Positions 1-7,780 of a DNA stretch of 8,090 nt are shown one piece after another. The notes beneath the pieces were generated by a model, which saw only the letters and a program-made list of their open reading frames with translations, did not search any database and had not been told where the DNA came from. The first letter of the stretch is position 1, and each line of letters starts with the position of its first letter. The translations under genes were made by a program, and so were the position numbers. This DNA comes from Thermoplasmata archaeon. Lineage in GTDB: Archaea > Thermoplasmatota > Thermoplasmata > JAGHBH01. Location of the stretch: the NCBI GenBank assembly GCA_021161085.1, contig JAGHBH010000019.1, forward strand, positions 1 through 8,090, in the 5' to 3' direction.

Positions 1-1
1 G

Positions 2-535
2 ATGAAGAGATACAGGAATGTTTTTTCGCTGGGGGAAGACCTCGGTTATACGGCAGCGCTGGTGGCGTACGGGCAGGCCACCATAGATGTGACGGTGGCA
101 GGATTGGCCACCCTTTTGCTGGCGCTGGTGCTCTTGGGCACGGTGGTTTCGGTCATGCGGGGTGTGGCGGAAAACCGGGCGAACATGGGAGTCCTCATGG
201 CCATAGGGGCGACCAAAAATAGGATACGGCTGTTCTTCCTCCGGGACCTTGCTGAGATAATGGTCATGGCTTTTCCCCTGGGAGTGGCTGTCGGGTGGGT
301 TATCTCCAACGTGATATCCGGATACTTCCCGCTGTACGCTTTCGGCCAGACCATCCATCCCATCTGGGATGTGTTTGTAATAGCCATCCTCATGGCTCTC
401 TTTGTGGTCGTTCCCCTTGCCTCCTGGTTTTTCGGCGGGGAGAAGGCCATGGAGCGTACTCCCGGTGATGTGATAAAGCGTGATAGATTGATGTCCCCGG
501 AGACATCTCTGGAGGAGGTGCTGTATGGCGATTAG
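2..535 (+). CDS. FtsX-like ABC transporter permease, C-terminal part (5' partial)
   Basis: This is the C-terminal end of an FtsX/MacB-type permease, the membrane subunit of an ABC system that moves lipoproteins or substrates or transmits force across the envelope. The visible 177 residues hold three hydrophobic segments (about residues 30-52, 80-104 and 120-146). After the first comes a cytoplasmic stretch, RANMGVLMAIGATKNRIRLF, which matches the FtsX-family pattern 'R..EigvlrAiGat...i...f'. The family is normally about 380 residues or more and has an earlier helix and an extracytoplasmic domain. The reading frame opens at the window edge, so the first ATG is probably an internal methionine and the true start lies upstream. 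The ATPase partner is not visible. The gene ends in TAG 11 bp inside the next gene, which suggests translational coupling. Family assignment is fairly sure; the substrate is unknown. Confidence 0.85.
   Translation: MKRYRNVFSLGEDLGYTAALVAYGQATIDVTVAGLATLLLALVLLGTVVSVMRGVAENRANMGVLMAIGATKNRIRLFFLRDLAEIMVMAFPLGVAVGWVISNVISGYFPLYAFGQTIHPIWDVFVIAILMALFVVVPLASWFFGGEKAMERTPGDVIKRDRLMSPETSLEEVLYGD
511..520 (+). promoter_or_regulatory. Strong Shine-Dalgarno site for the GT-C-like membrane protein
   Basis: The sequence GGAGGAGGTG contains GGAGGTG, complementary to the archaeal 16S rRNA 3' end, and lies 4-6 nt before the ATG at 525. It sits inside the coding end of the permease gene, so it supports ATG 525 as the start and supports translation of both genes from one message. 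Confidence 0.75.
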
Positions 536-2333
536 AAGTTCCTCGTTATGGTGGAAGGTTTCTCTCCTTTCCCTTTTCCTTCTGGCGTTCGTCGTTCGCC
601 TCTGGCCCGCCACCTTCTCCCCTTTTCCCTATAATATAGATGGTTTTCCGCAGGTGAGATTGGCCGAGAACCTCCTTTCCACGGGTTCTCTGGCGCCCGG
701 GGCCGTCTCTCTTCTGGTCTACAATGCCAAGATGCCGGTTCTCCCGTATTTTCTGGCGTACGTCTCCAAGATGACCGGTCTCTCGGCGATGGATGCCATA
801 AGGCTGTTTCTCCCCCTGATGGGGGCCCTCTCGGTGATATGTTTCGTTTTCGTCGTTCACAGGTGGCTGGGAGACAGGCTTGTGTCCCTGTCGGCCGGGG
901 CCTTTCTGGCGTTCTCCGGCTCATATGTCTATGTGACATCAGCGGCCATGAAGGAGGTTTTGGGCATGTTCCTGATGCCGTGGATCATCTTCTTCTTTTC
1001 CGGAGCCGCTTCATGGAGGGTGAGCCATGGAACGTTGGGGGGGTTGCTGGAGGGCGGAGCGGTGTCCCTGTTGATGATATTGCTGGTTTTCACCCACCAT
1101 CTGACCTTTCTGGCGGCGGCGACGATGCTGTTTCTCTCCTCCATTTATTCGTGGACGGAACGGTTTCTGGGTGTGGGACATGATGTCCCCGCCCAATTTG
1201 GTGAAGGGAGGGAGTTTTTATTCCGTGTGCTCTCGGAGGGTTCTTTCTTCTTCCTGGCGGTGGTTCTCCCGGGTGTGATAGGATGGTGGTACTACAGTTC
1301 CTCGTCGCTGGAGCATTATGAGATACTGACGGCCAATGACAAGATACTGTATCTCTCCCTGGTGGGCCTCTGGTTGCTCTTCGGTCTCTTTGTCCTCATG
1401 TCCACGGATGCCTCGGAGAGAAGGCGGTCTTCATACCTCAAACCCCTCTTGGTCGTATTGATGGCATTTTCTCTCCTTCTGGCCAACCACTTTTTCTCGC
1501 TGTTCGGCGCTTCCAGAACCCCCCTGAGCCTCTTTTTGTTCATCGTTCCCTATGTATTTTTGGTCTCGTTCTCTCTGGTGGGTTTTGAGGTCGTCCGGTC
1601 CACCAAATGGAGGTACAAGACCACGGTCATGGGGATGCTCTTCGCCCCTGGTGTGATGATGACCCACGCCCTGGTAAGCGGTCTGGACGTCACCTCCTTC
1701 AACTTTCTCTACAGGTCCTATGACTATGCGGATTTCGGTCTGGCCGTGTGTGCGGGGATAGGCATCGCCTACCTCTCCAGAGGGAGACACCGGGATGATG
1801 CAGGGGTAGAGAGTGTGAAAAGGGGGCGGCGTGGCTGCAACCTCCGACCTGGCCTCTTAGGCCGTCGTGTATTGGCAGGCTCACGCCGGGTCCAGGGGAG
1901 GGCGGCTCCCGGTGTTTTTCTGGTGGGGTTGTCTCTGCTGACCCTCCCGATGGGGTTCGCGATATCCGAGCTGCACGGAGTGGACGATGTCACCGAACCC
2001 TACGAATTCTCCGCTCTGGAGATAGCGGCCCACATCGCGGAGAGGGGGAACCTGACGGTTTACACGGACCAGAGGTATCACGACATAATCTCGCCTTTCT
2101 TCATGGTCCACTCGAAGAGCGGTCTGCCCGAGATGATGAAGAACAACGAGACCATACCCCCGGGAACGTTGCTCGTGCTCTCCGAATCCTGGGCTACCGA
2201 GGGCGGCCAGGAATATCCCTTCCCCCGGGTGGTGGTTCCTTGGGAAAATATCAACTCCACCATATCCGGGGGTACCCTCCTTTACAGAATAGGCCCTGCG
2301 GGAAGCCAGATTTTCATCGTGAGATATGACTGA
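525..2333 (+). CDS. Multi-spanning membrane protein, probable GT-C-type glycosyltransferase
   Basis: The 602-residue product has about 11-13 hydrophobic segments (among them residues 10-28, 90-112, 117-137, 177-205, 231-258, 273-292, 305-325, 331-354, 368-385, 400-418 and 461-480) and a small hydrophilic C-terminal domain of about 120 residues. After helix 1 the loop contains YNIDGFPQVRLAENL with an acidic D39, placed like the first-loop acidic motif of GT-C enzymes, which use lipid-linked sugar donors. SAAMKEVLG (139-147), HHLTFL (191-196) and RSYDYADFGLA (398-408) resemble motifs of archaeal STT3/PMT-like membrane glycosyltransferases. The product would act at the outer membrane face, perhaps in glycosylation of surface proteins or lipids (inference). 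A very arginine-rich loop (about 419-460) lies between the last two helices. The start is supported by the Shine-Dalgarno site at 511-520. It could instead be an unrelated polytopic protein; exact substrate is unknown. Confidence 0.85.
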   Translation: MAIRSSSLWWKVSLLSLFLLAFVVRLWPATFSPFPYNIDGFPQVRLAENLLSTGSLAPGAVSLLVYNAKMPVLPYFLAYVSKMTGLSAMDAIRLFLPLMGALSVICFVFVVHRWLGDRLVSLSAGAFLAFSGSYVYVTSAAMKEVLGMFLMPWIIFFFSGAASWRVSHGTLGGLLEGGAVSLLMILLVFTHHLTFLAAATMLFLSSIYSWTERFLGVGHDVPAQFGEGREFLFRVLSEGSFFFLAVVLPGVIGWWYYSSSSLEHYEILTANDKILYLSLVGLWLLFGLFVLMSTDASERRRSSYLKPLLVVLMAFSLLLANHFFSLFGASRTPLSLFLFIVPYVFLVSFSLVGFEVVRSTKWRYKTTVMGMLFAPGVMMTHALVSGLDVTSFNFLYRSYDYADFGLAVCAGIGIAYLSRGRHRDDAGVESVKRGRRGCNLRPGLLGRRVLAGSRRVQGRAAPGVFLVGLSLLTLPMGFAISELHGVDDVTEPYEFSALEIAAHIAERGNLTVYTDQRYHDIISPFFMVHSKSGLPEMMKNNETIPPGTLLVLSESWATEGGQEYPFPRVVVPWENINSTISGGTLLYRIGPAGSQIFIVRYD

Positions 2334-2352
2334 TGGTGAGATATGACTGATG
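2319..2352 (+). repeat. Perfect 17-bp tandem duplication across the GT-C stop codon
   Basis: The unit GTGAGATATGACTGATG occurs at 2319-2335 and again at 2336-2352, directly abutting. The first copy encodes the last residues of the membrane protein and its TGA stop. The second is noncoding and leads into the GGAGG of the next gene. Removing one unit would leave the upstream protein unchanged and shorten the gap to the next ATG from 29 to 12 nt. Confidence 0.95.
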
Positions 2353-2356
2353 GAGG
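2352..2356 (+). promoter_or_regulatory. Shine-Dalgarno site for the MobB-like gene
   Basis: GGAGG ends 6 nt before the ATG at 2363 and 9 nt before a second in-frame ATG at 2366. An in-frame TGA at 2348-2350 rules out any earlier start, so translation begins at one of these two adjacent methionines. Confidence 0.65.
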
Positions 2357-2362
2357 CAGCGG

Positions 2363-3268
2363 ATGATGACGGCGAAGAAAGGACCGGCCGGGATCGAAAC
2401 GGGCGGCAAGGAGGGTTCCGTGCTCGTGTTCAGCGTCTGCGGCCCCTCCGGCAGCGGAAAGACCACCCTCATAGAACAACTGCTGAAGCATCTCGCTGGC
2501 TACCGTATATGTGTGGTCAAGGACGCCCCCCGCCACGGCGACATAGAAAAAGCCCCGGGAGGCGATGGGAAAGCCAAGGACACCCTGAGATACCGGTTGT
2601 CCGGTGCATCTGTAGCGGCTCTTTCCACGGGGGAAACAGGGGTGCTCACGTTCAACAGAAGGCTGGATGTGGACGAGTGGCTTTCCGTCCTTCAGAGCCT
2701 GGGCCCCTGGGATCTTATTCTCATGGAAGGATTCAAGAGCTCGCCGGTTCCCAAGATCGCGGTCGGCAAGATCGCCGCCGGAGGGAGAGAGGCCGGTGTA
2801 GCCTGCGAGAACGTGGTGCTGTTCCACGATAACGTGGAAGAGACCGCCGAGTTTCTGCGGGTTCAGATCGAGACATGGAAGAAACACAGGATGCTGGATG
2901 ACACCAACTGCGGGCGGTGCGGGAGGACATGCGGCAGAACGGCTATCTATCTCAGAAAGGGAGGGGAGGCTCGGCCTCCCTGTATAAAGGAAAGCGGCGG
3001 TGGGATAGATGCGGCTCCGGATAGTGGGGTGGCCGGGGAGACGGATGGGGATTTCGTGGGCCTGTGGATAAACGATACCCCTATAGAACTGGGAAACTAT
3101 CCGCGGCGGGTGTTGAGGGCGGTGGTTAACTCCCTGGTCTCAACGCTGAAATTTCGGCCCCCCGAAGGGTCATCCTCTACTGGCAGGAGGGGGGAGAAGA
3201 TAGTGGTGGTTGTGCCCTGGGATATGCCCCGGGATGAGGCCTCATCTGGATATGGGGGCGAGAAATGA
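2363..3268 (+). CDS. mobB: MobB-like P-loop NTPase with cysteine cluster and C-terminal extension
   Basis: This 301-residue protein resembles MobB, the GTP-binding adaptor of molybdopterin guanine dinucleotide synthesis. The Walker A motif GPSGSGKTT spans residues 27-35. VVKDAPRHGDIE (51-62) and DTLRYRLSGA (73-82) match the conserved MobB histidine and 'GkDt.r.r.aGA' segments. WDLILMEGFK (116-125) is the Walker B/EGFK signature, followed by PKI. After the normal MobB length (about 170 residues) comes a four-cysteine cluster, C183-x2-C186-x3-C190-x16-C207, of a kind that can bind an Fe-S cluster or zinc. A short C-terminal module follows, with a 'vgLwiNd.piel...' segment and RRVLRAVVNSLVSTLK (248-263); I recall such extensions on archaeal MobB-like proteins. 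The gene follows the GT-C gene by 29 bp and is probably cotranscribed with it. No other molybdopterin gene is visible, so the cofactor role rests on family membership alone. Confidence 0.88.
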   Translation: MMTAKKGPAGIETGGKEGSVLVFSVCGPSGSGKTTLIEQLLKHLAGYRICVVKDAPRHGDIEKAPGGDGKAKDTLRYRLSGASVAALSTGETGVLTFNRRLDVDEWLSVLQSLGPWDLILMEGFKSSPVPKIAVGKIAAGGREAGVACENVVLFHDNVEETAEFLRVQIETWKKHRMLDDTNCGRCGRTCGRTAIYLRKGGEARPPCIKESGGGIDAAPDSGVAGETDGDFVGLWINDTPIELGNYPRRVLRAVVNSLVSTLKFRPPEGSSSTGRRGEKIVVVVPWDMPRDEASSGYGGEK

Positions 3269-3324
3269 GAGGAGGAAGCGGGCGAGGGAGAGTGGGTTCG
3301 GGCTGTTTGTCCAGGACCTTTACC
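3269..3324. other. Convergent intergenic gap
   Basis: These 56 bp separate the stop codons of two converging genes. The plus strand is purine-rich over about 3269-3300, so the minus-strand transcript would have a pyrimidine-rich trailer. I see no long oligo-T run and no strong hairpin, so no terminator can be called with confidence. Confidence 0.6.
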
Positions 3325-6300
3325 TTATATCTTCAACTGGGTCTCCCCGCTAGGCGACTGGTACTGGGGCTGTTGCGGCGGCGGCATCCCGTAGGGGGCG
3401 GGCTTCTTGGGCGGCATCGCTAGGGCCACCAGCAGGATGACCACTATCACCACCAGCAGGAGTATACCCATCTCCATGGTGGACATACCGAAGAATCCGC
3501 CGGTGGAGGAGACTGTCACATCCAATGTTTCGGTATTGGTGCCGCCTTCAGGTGACGAGACCTTTATGGTGAATATGTATTTGCCCTTCTCGGTGTCGGG
3601 CGGTACCATCACGTTCACCGTGATCTTGGCGGAACTATCTGGCTCTACGTTGACCGGTGTGTCCACGCTTATCCAGGTCTCCGAGGCTCCCGGGGTCTCG
3701 GCGATGACCGTTATGGTGACGACCTCGTTCACGTTTCCGTCGTTGGTTATGGTCAGGTTCACCGTCTCCATATTCCCTTCCAGGAGCGTGAGAGAATCGT
3801 GGTCCAGCGAGGCTGAAAGGTCGTGGATGGATTTTACGGTTAGGGAGAGGTCTATCCTGTCCTCCACCCCGGCGGCCAGTATGGATGCGGTGAGCCGTAT
3901 GGTGTAGTTGCCTCCAAGGGCATCCCGGTCCGGTGTGACCCTTATCTCCACGTCCTTTGCTTCACCGGCATCCAGGGAGAGGCTGCTGGAGACGGGCGTT
4001 CCGTCCACCCTGTATTCTACCCAGCTCTTGTATGCGGTGTTGACGCTTCCGCCGTAAGAGATCTCCGCAGATAGGGTTATATCAGCATAGTGGTTGCCGG
4101 CGTTCTCCACGGTTATATCGAAGGTGGCGTATTCCAGGGACCCAGCGGGATCGTATTGGGCGCTGACCACATCGCCCGTTATCTCCACTTCATACTGGAC
4201 GGCCACGTTAGCCGTCACCACTACCTGCTCTGTGACATTCGTGTCTCCCTGGGATGTGGCGGTGATGTTGAACGTGTGCTGCCCGGCTTCCACGGTGAGA
4301 TCCACGGAGACCGTCAGCTGGACCTGGGTCTGGGTGAACGCCGAGAGGGTCACGTCCAGTGTATCCATGCCGTTGTCGAAGGTACCGGTCCATCCGGATG
4401 GCATGTTGTGAGCCAGGGTGATGGTGTCCTCCGTGTTTCCCCTGTTCTCCACGGTGACCAGGATGGTCTTGCTGACGCCGGGGGTGAGGCCAACGGAGAG
4501 CGGGTCGGCGGTCATTGACAGGTCATATCTGGGGGGTATGACTATGGTGAAGGATTCCACCTCATATACGCTTCCGTCAGCCGTGGATGTCCCGTTCACC
4601 ACCAGGGTGTATGTGCCGGCGGTGGCCTCGTTCTCCGGGATGTCCACCAGCAGATGGACTTTGTATGGGTTGTTGTCGTCTGTTTTGTTGATGGGCGGCG
4701 TGTTGTCCGGAACGGTGGTCCAGTCCAAGGCGCTCCCTTCCACATGGAAGGTTATCACCGTCCTCTGGGAGCCGTTGTTATAGACATCTATATCGATACT
4801 TATCTCATCATACATCTTAGTGGTCTCGTTATAGAAAGCCGTGAAAGTGTTCCCGTCAACAGGATGGAGATCGAGTTTGTAAGGCTCCGAGACGTTGACA
4901 TATACCGTCAGGTTGGCCACATAATCATCCATGGTGGCGTTTATCTCTATGGGATACATGCCGTCCTCCACGTCCGGCACCTGTACCTCCATGGTGACGA
5001 CATCCTGGCTGTAGGCCATAAGGTTCTCGATGGTCTCAGGACGGAAGATGACGCCACCCTCATCCCAACCCTCCGGCAGGGAGACCAAGGCCATGGTGAC
5101 ATCGCCGTTCTCGTTGCCCCGGTTGTCCACCTGGATGAGGAAGAACGCCTTGGTGCCGGGCGCGGCTTTCACCACCCCGGGACTCGCCGAAAGGGTGAGG
5201 TTATGCGTTGCATTTACCGTGGTGTTGAGGAAAATGGTGGCCTTATTAAGAGTGTCTATGGTGCTATGTGCGGAAACTGACAGGTTCAACGAGACATCGG
5301 GGAGGGCTTGCGGCGGCGATGTTACGGTAAGATTGAGCAATCTCTCTTCTCCGGGACCGACATTCTCGAAATAGGTCTGGTTGAAGGTGACATTCCACCC
5401 ATTCAAAGAGGTGGGGGCGTAGGTGATCACTATATCCAAGGGATCTGGGTTCGTTGTATTGGCGTTTCTCACCGTAAGATTGTATACGACCGAGGCACCG
5501 GCATACACCCCCCTATGTGCGGTCCCGTTGGTAAGATATATCTCTATATCCGCTTTGCCTACTTTTAGTGTCAGCTCCACCATAGAGGAGAATACTGTGT
5601 TCCCTGAGGTAGGCCACTCCGGCCATGTCATGTTAGCCCACACTGAGAAAGTGTAGAGGCCGTCTGTGGGCGTAGCGTTAGCGGCCAAAGTATAGGAAGC
5701 AGACACGATGTCGCCTCCCACGATGTTGAAATATTCCGGTCTCGTTTTGTTAACCCATCTTTTGCTTCCCGTCCAGGGTATGGTCGGGCCGCTGGTCTGA
5801 TATCCATTTAGAGATACATGGGCCTGGAAGTTGCAGTCTTTGGCCAGTACCTCCATGAGGAAGGTCGCGCTTTCGTTGCTGTTGTGGGGTATCACCAGCG
5901 GGGTGTTGGTGGCCGTGAAAGAGAAGTTGAATTCTGGCTTGATCACCAAAAGCTGTATGTCGTCTATATACCACCCCTTGCTCGCGACCACCCAGTTTCC
6001 GGATACCAGGAATCTCAGCTGGAATTTGAAATCCGGGTCGTAGGTGTGAGGCAGATATCCGGTGAGGTCTACACGGGTGGGTATTGCGTTCTTGTAGTCG
6101 TGAGTCCACACAAGTTTTTGTGTGGGTTCGAACTGATGGGGGTTCTCCTTTTCACTGGTGTTCCATACCGTCGTCCATCCTTGCCATTCCCCACCTTCCG
6201 AATAATTTATCTGAAGGGTCCCCCAATCTCCCCTCACAAAGTTATTAACTGAGTACATATAATAAAAGGTCAGATATAGCCCTATTCTGTTGCTTTCTGT

Positions 6301-7707
6301 GAGATCCAAGACGGAGGGGTATACATATTCTTCCTGTCTGTAGACCCAATATAGGTCCTTCCCATCTATTACTGGGCTCTCGATGACCTGACATGCTGGA
6401 ACACCTAACCACGGAAAATCTCCTCCCCGCCAGGAATGTGTCTGGCTGTAGTAATATTCGCTCTGGATACGGAAATCCCCGTTGTTCTTGTGGTCTATGT
6501 GCTCGTCACTATCCGGTGATGCTACGGTATATGATTTCCAGTCCTTTCCCTCTAGGTCTGAGGTAAATGTTTCTATGTCGTCGTTCAATATGGGCTCATA
6601 GACCTTTACGGGCCTATATTTGACCTTATCCTGGGTATAGGAAGAATAGTCATAGATGTCGATGGGCGGCTCCTCACCGGGAAGACTGCAGTATACGACT
6701 ATGATGTACTGATCGCTTACCGTGGGGGTCCAAGAGAGAACCCTTGGGTCGGAGTTCCTGGGCTCCAACTGTACGGTTATGGAATCGTGATATACCTCTA
6801 TACCATAACGGTTGAACACCTTTATGCCATAGACCACCGCAGCAAAAGTGTCGTTCATATCAAAATTCTTTATGTAACAGGTGATATCGATCGGGTGGCC
6901 GGGGAGTGTGGCGTATTCCGTGGTTTCCCTTCCCAGGTCCACTCCCCTAACCTTTCCCCCGGATGTGAATTTTATGTATCCCTCCCTTAATATTGGTCTC
7001 TGTCCAGGGCTTTGCAGATCATACACCGGGACCACTTTCGCATCTTCTTTTAACAGAAAGTCGAAATCGTGAGCGCTCTCAAAAACCCGTATATCATCTA
7101 TGAGCCAGCCCTGATGTTTGTTGTCCTGCCCGTCTATAGAATCAAAATAGAAACGCAGTTTTATTCTGGTCCCCGCACCCATTGCGGTTATATCCACAAC
7201 CTCCGACAACCAGTTACCCCGGGTGTCCTCAAGCACGGATATATTTTTCCATTCCGTATCCTGCTCGGTCTTTATCTGCACTATGGCCCTTTCGTATCCC
7301 GTCGGGTCTGAACCTGTTTCCAGAGAGAGTTTATATCTGAACTTGAGAAATGCATAAGAATTTTCCGTCAGGTCGATATAATTTTTTGTGGTCAGATTTC
7401 CCCGGGTCCTTACAGAGTTTCCTTCGTCATCCGTTACCTCATACGTCCCGGAATCCTCATTTCCATACCACCAGCAGTATCCACCAGAGTAGGAATATTT
7501 GCTTGTGATATGCCACAATCCGCTGGCAACCCATTTGCCTCCAGAGCTAGGGTCTACCGAATCTGAGAAATTATCTGGCTGCTCTCCAAACGCCGGAGCA
7601 GGGGTAAAATACAGCAGGGGCATTAGAGCCATCAGAATAAACATCACAGCGGTCGTCACGCCGATAATTTTCCTTCGCTTGCCATGGTCCGTCACATGGT
7701 CTGTCAT
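3325..7707 (-). CDS. Giant membrane-anchored surface protein with MAM-like and Ig-like repeats
   Basis: The product is 1460 residues counted from ATG 7707. A basic KRRK (10-13) and a hydrophobic stretch (about 14-40, ending PAPAF) form a signal sequence. Two beta-rich jelly-roll domains, resembling MAM/choice-of-anchor modules, lie at about 44-211 and 377-589; each closes with the motif GW-x-IDDI (200-206 and 578-584). A beta-rich linker separates them. From about 592 to 1401 run roughly seven Ig-like sandwiches of NEW3/CARDB type, with recurring 'N-x-GN....T.....P.GW' elements such as VENRGNTEDTITLAHNMPSGW minus its first residue. One transmembrane helix (about 1413-1431) and a Pro/Gln/Lys-rich tail (1432-1460) follow, so nearly the whole protein is outside the cell. 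About thirty N-x-S/T sequons suggest heavy glycosylation. A GTG at 7716 is also in frame but lies within the Shine-Dalgarno site, so ATG 7707 is preferred. The role is probably adhesion, binding or envelope structure; the ligand is unknown. No peptidase or glycosidase motif was recognised. Confidence 0.92.
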   Translation of the reverse strand: MTDHVTDHGKRRKIIGVTTAVMFILMALMPLLYFTPAPAFGEQPDNFSDSVDPSSGGKWVASGLWHITSKYSYSGGYCWWYGNEDSGTYEVTDDEGNSVRTRGNLTTKNYIDLTENSYAFLKFRYKLSLETGSDPTGYERAIVQIKTEQDTEWKNISVLEDTRGNWLSEVVDITAMGAGTRIKLRFYFDSIDGQDNKHQGWLIDDIRVFESAHDFDFLLKEDAKVVPVYDLQSPGQRPILREGYIKFTSGGKVRGVDLGRETTEYATLPGHPIDITCYIKNFDMNDTFAAVVYGIKVFNRYGIEVYHDSITVQLEPRNSDPRVLSWTPTVSDQYIIVVYCSLPGEEPPIDIYDYSSYTQDKVKYRPVKVYEPILNDDIETFTSDLEGKDWKSYTVASPDSDEHIDHKNNGDFRIQSEYYYSQTHSWRGGDFPWLGVPACQVIESPVIDGKDLYWVYRQEEYVYPSVLDLTESNRIGLYLTFYYMYSVNNFVRGDWGTLQINYSEGGEWQGWTTVWNTSEKENPHQFEPTQKLVWTHDYKNAIPTRVDLTGYLPHTYDPDFKFQLRFLVSGNWVVASKGWYIDDIQLLVIKPEFNFSFTATNTPLVIPHNSNESATFLMEVLAKDCNFQAHVSLNGYQTSGPTIPWTGSKRWVNKTRPEYFNIVGGDIVSASYTLAANATPTDGLYTFSVWANMTWPEWPTSGNTVFSSMVELTLKVGKADIEIYLTNGTAHRGVYAGASVVYNLTVRNANTTNPDPLDIVITYAPTSLNGWNVTFNQTYFENVGPGEERLLNLTVTSPPQALPDVSLNLSVSAHSTIDTLNKATIFLNTTVNATHNLTLSASPGVVKAAPGTKAFFLIQVDNRGNENGDVTMALVSLPEGWDEGGVIFRPETIENLMAYSQDVVTMEVQVPDVEDGMYPIEINATMDDYVANLTVYVNVSEPYKLDLHPVDGNTFTAFYNETTKMYDEISIDIDVYNNGSQRTVITFHVEGSALDWTTVPDNTPPINKTDDNNPYKVHLLVDIPENEATAGTYTLVVNGTSTADGSVYEVESFTIVIPPRYDLSMTADPLSVGLTPGVSKTILVTVENRGNTEDTITLAHNMPSGWTGTFDNGMDTLDVTLSAFTQTQVQLTVSVDLTVEAGQHTFNITATSQGDTNVTEQVVVTANVAVQYEVEITGDVVSAQYDPAGSLEYATFDITVENAGNHYADITLSAEISYGGSVNTAYKSWVEYRVDGTPVSSSLSLDAGEAKDVEIRVTPDRDALGGNYTIRLTASILAAGVEDRIDLSLTVKSIHDLSASLDHDSLTLLEGNMETVNLTITNDGNVNEVVTITVIAETPGASETWISVDTPVNVEPDSSAKITVNVMVPPDTEKGKYIFTIKVSSPEGGTNTETLDVTVSSTGGFFGMSTMEMGILLLVVIVVILLVALAMPPKKPAPYGMPPPQQPQYQSPSGETQLKI

Positions 7708-7711
7708 CCAT

Positions 7712-7720
7712 ATCACTCCC
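7712..7720 (-). promoter_or_regulatory. Shine-Dalgarno site deciding the start of the surface protein
   Basis: Read on the minus strand, GGGAGTGAT closely matches the complement of the 16S rRNA 3' end (GGAGGTGAT). GGAG (7719-7716) lies 8 nt before ATG 7707. The in-frame GTG at 7716-7714 is part of this site, which makes it an unlikely start codon. Confidence 0.65.
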
Positions 7721-7780
7721 TAATCGATAGATACCGCACCATCCATATCGGAATGCTGGGAATGGCATACCCGGACAGCC

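Noticed and set aside
625..642. TATA-like CTATAATATAG as an internal promoter
   Set aside because: It is in the coding region for the first loop of the GT-C-like protein, with no purine-rich BRE before it and no gene start at the right distance.
1851..1863. Hairpin GGCCT-CTT-AGGCC as a possible terminator
   Set aside because: It is inside a continuous reading frame with no T-run after it, and archaeal termination depends mainly on T-rich tracts.
2282..2887. Minus-strand open frame of 201 residues opposite the MobB-like gene
   Set aside because: It crosses the junction of two supported plus-strand genes, and its translation shows no domain or family motif.
4654..5280. Plus-strand open frame of 208 residues opposite the surface protein gene, and others such as 3407-3907 and 5818-6252
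   Set aside because: They lie antisense to a well-supported 1460-residue gene with clear domains. Their translations lack recognisable motifs and arise from the Val/Thr/Asn-rich codon pattern of the opposite strand.
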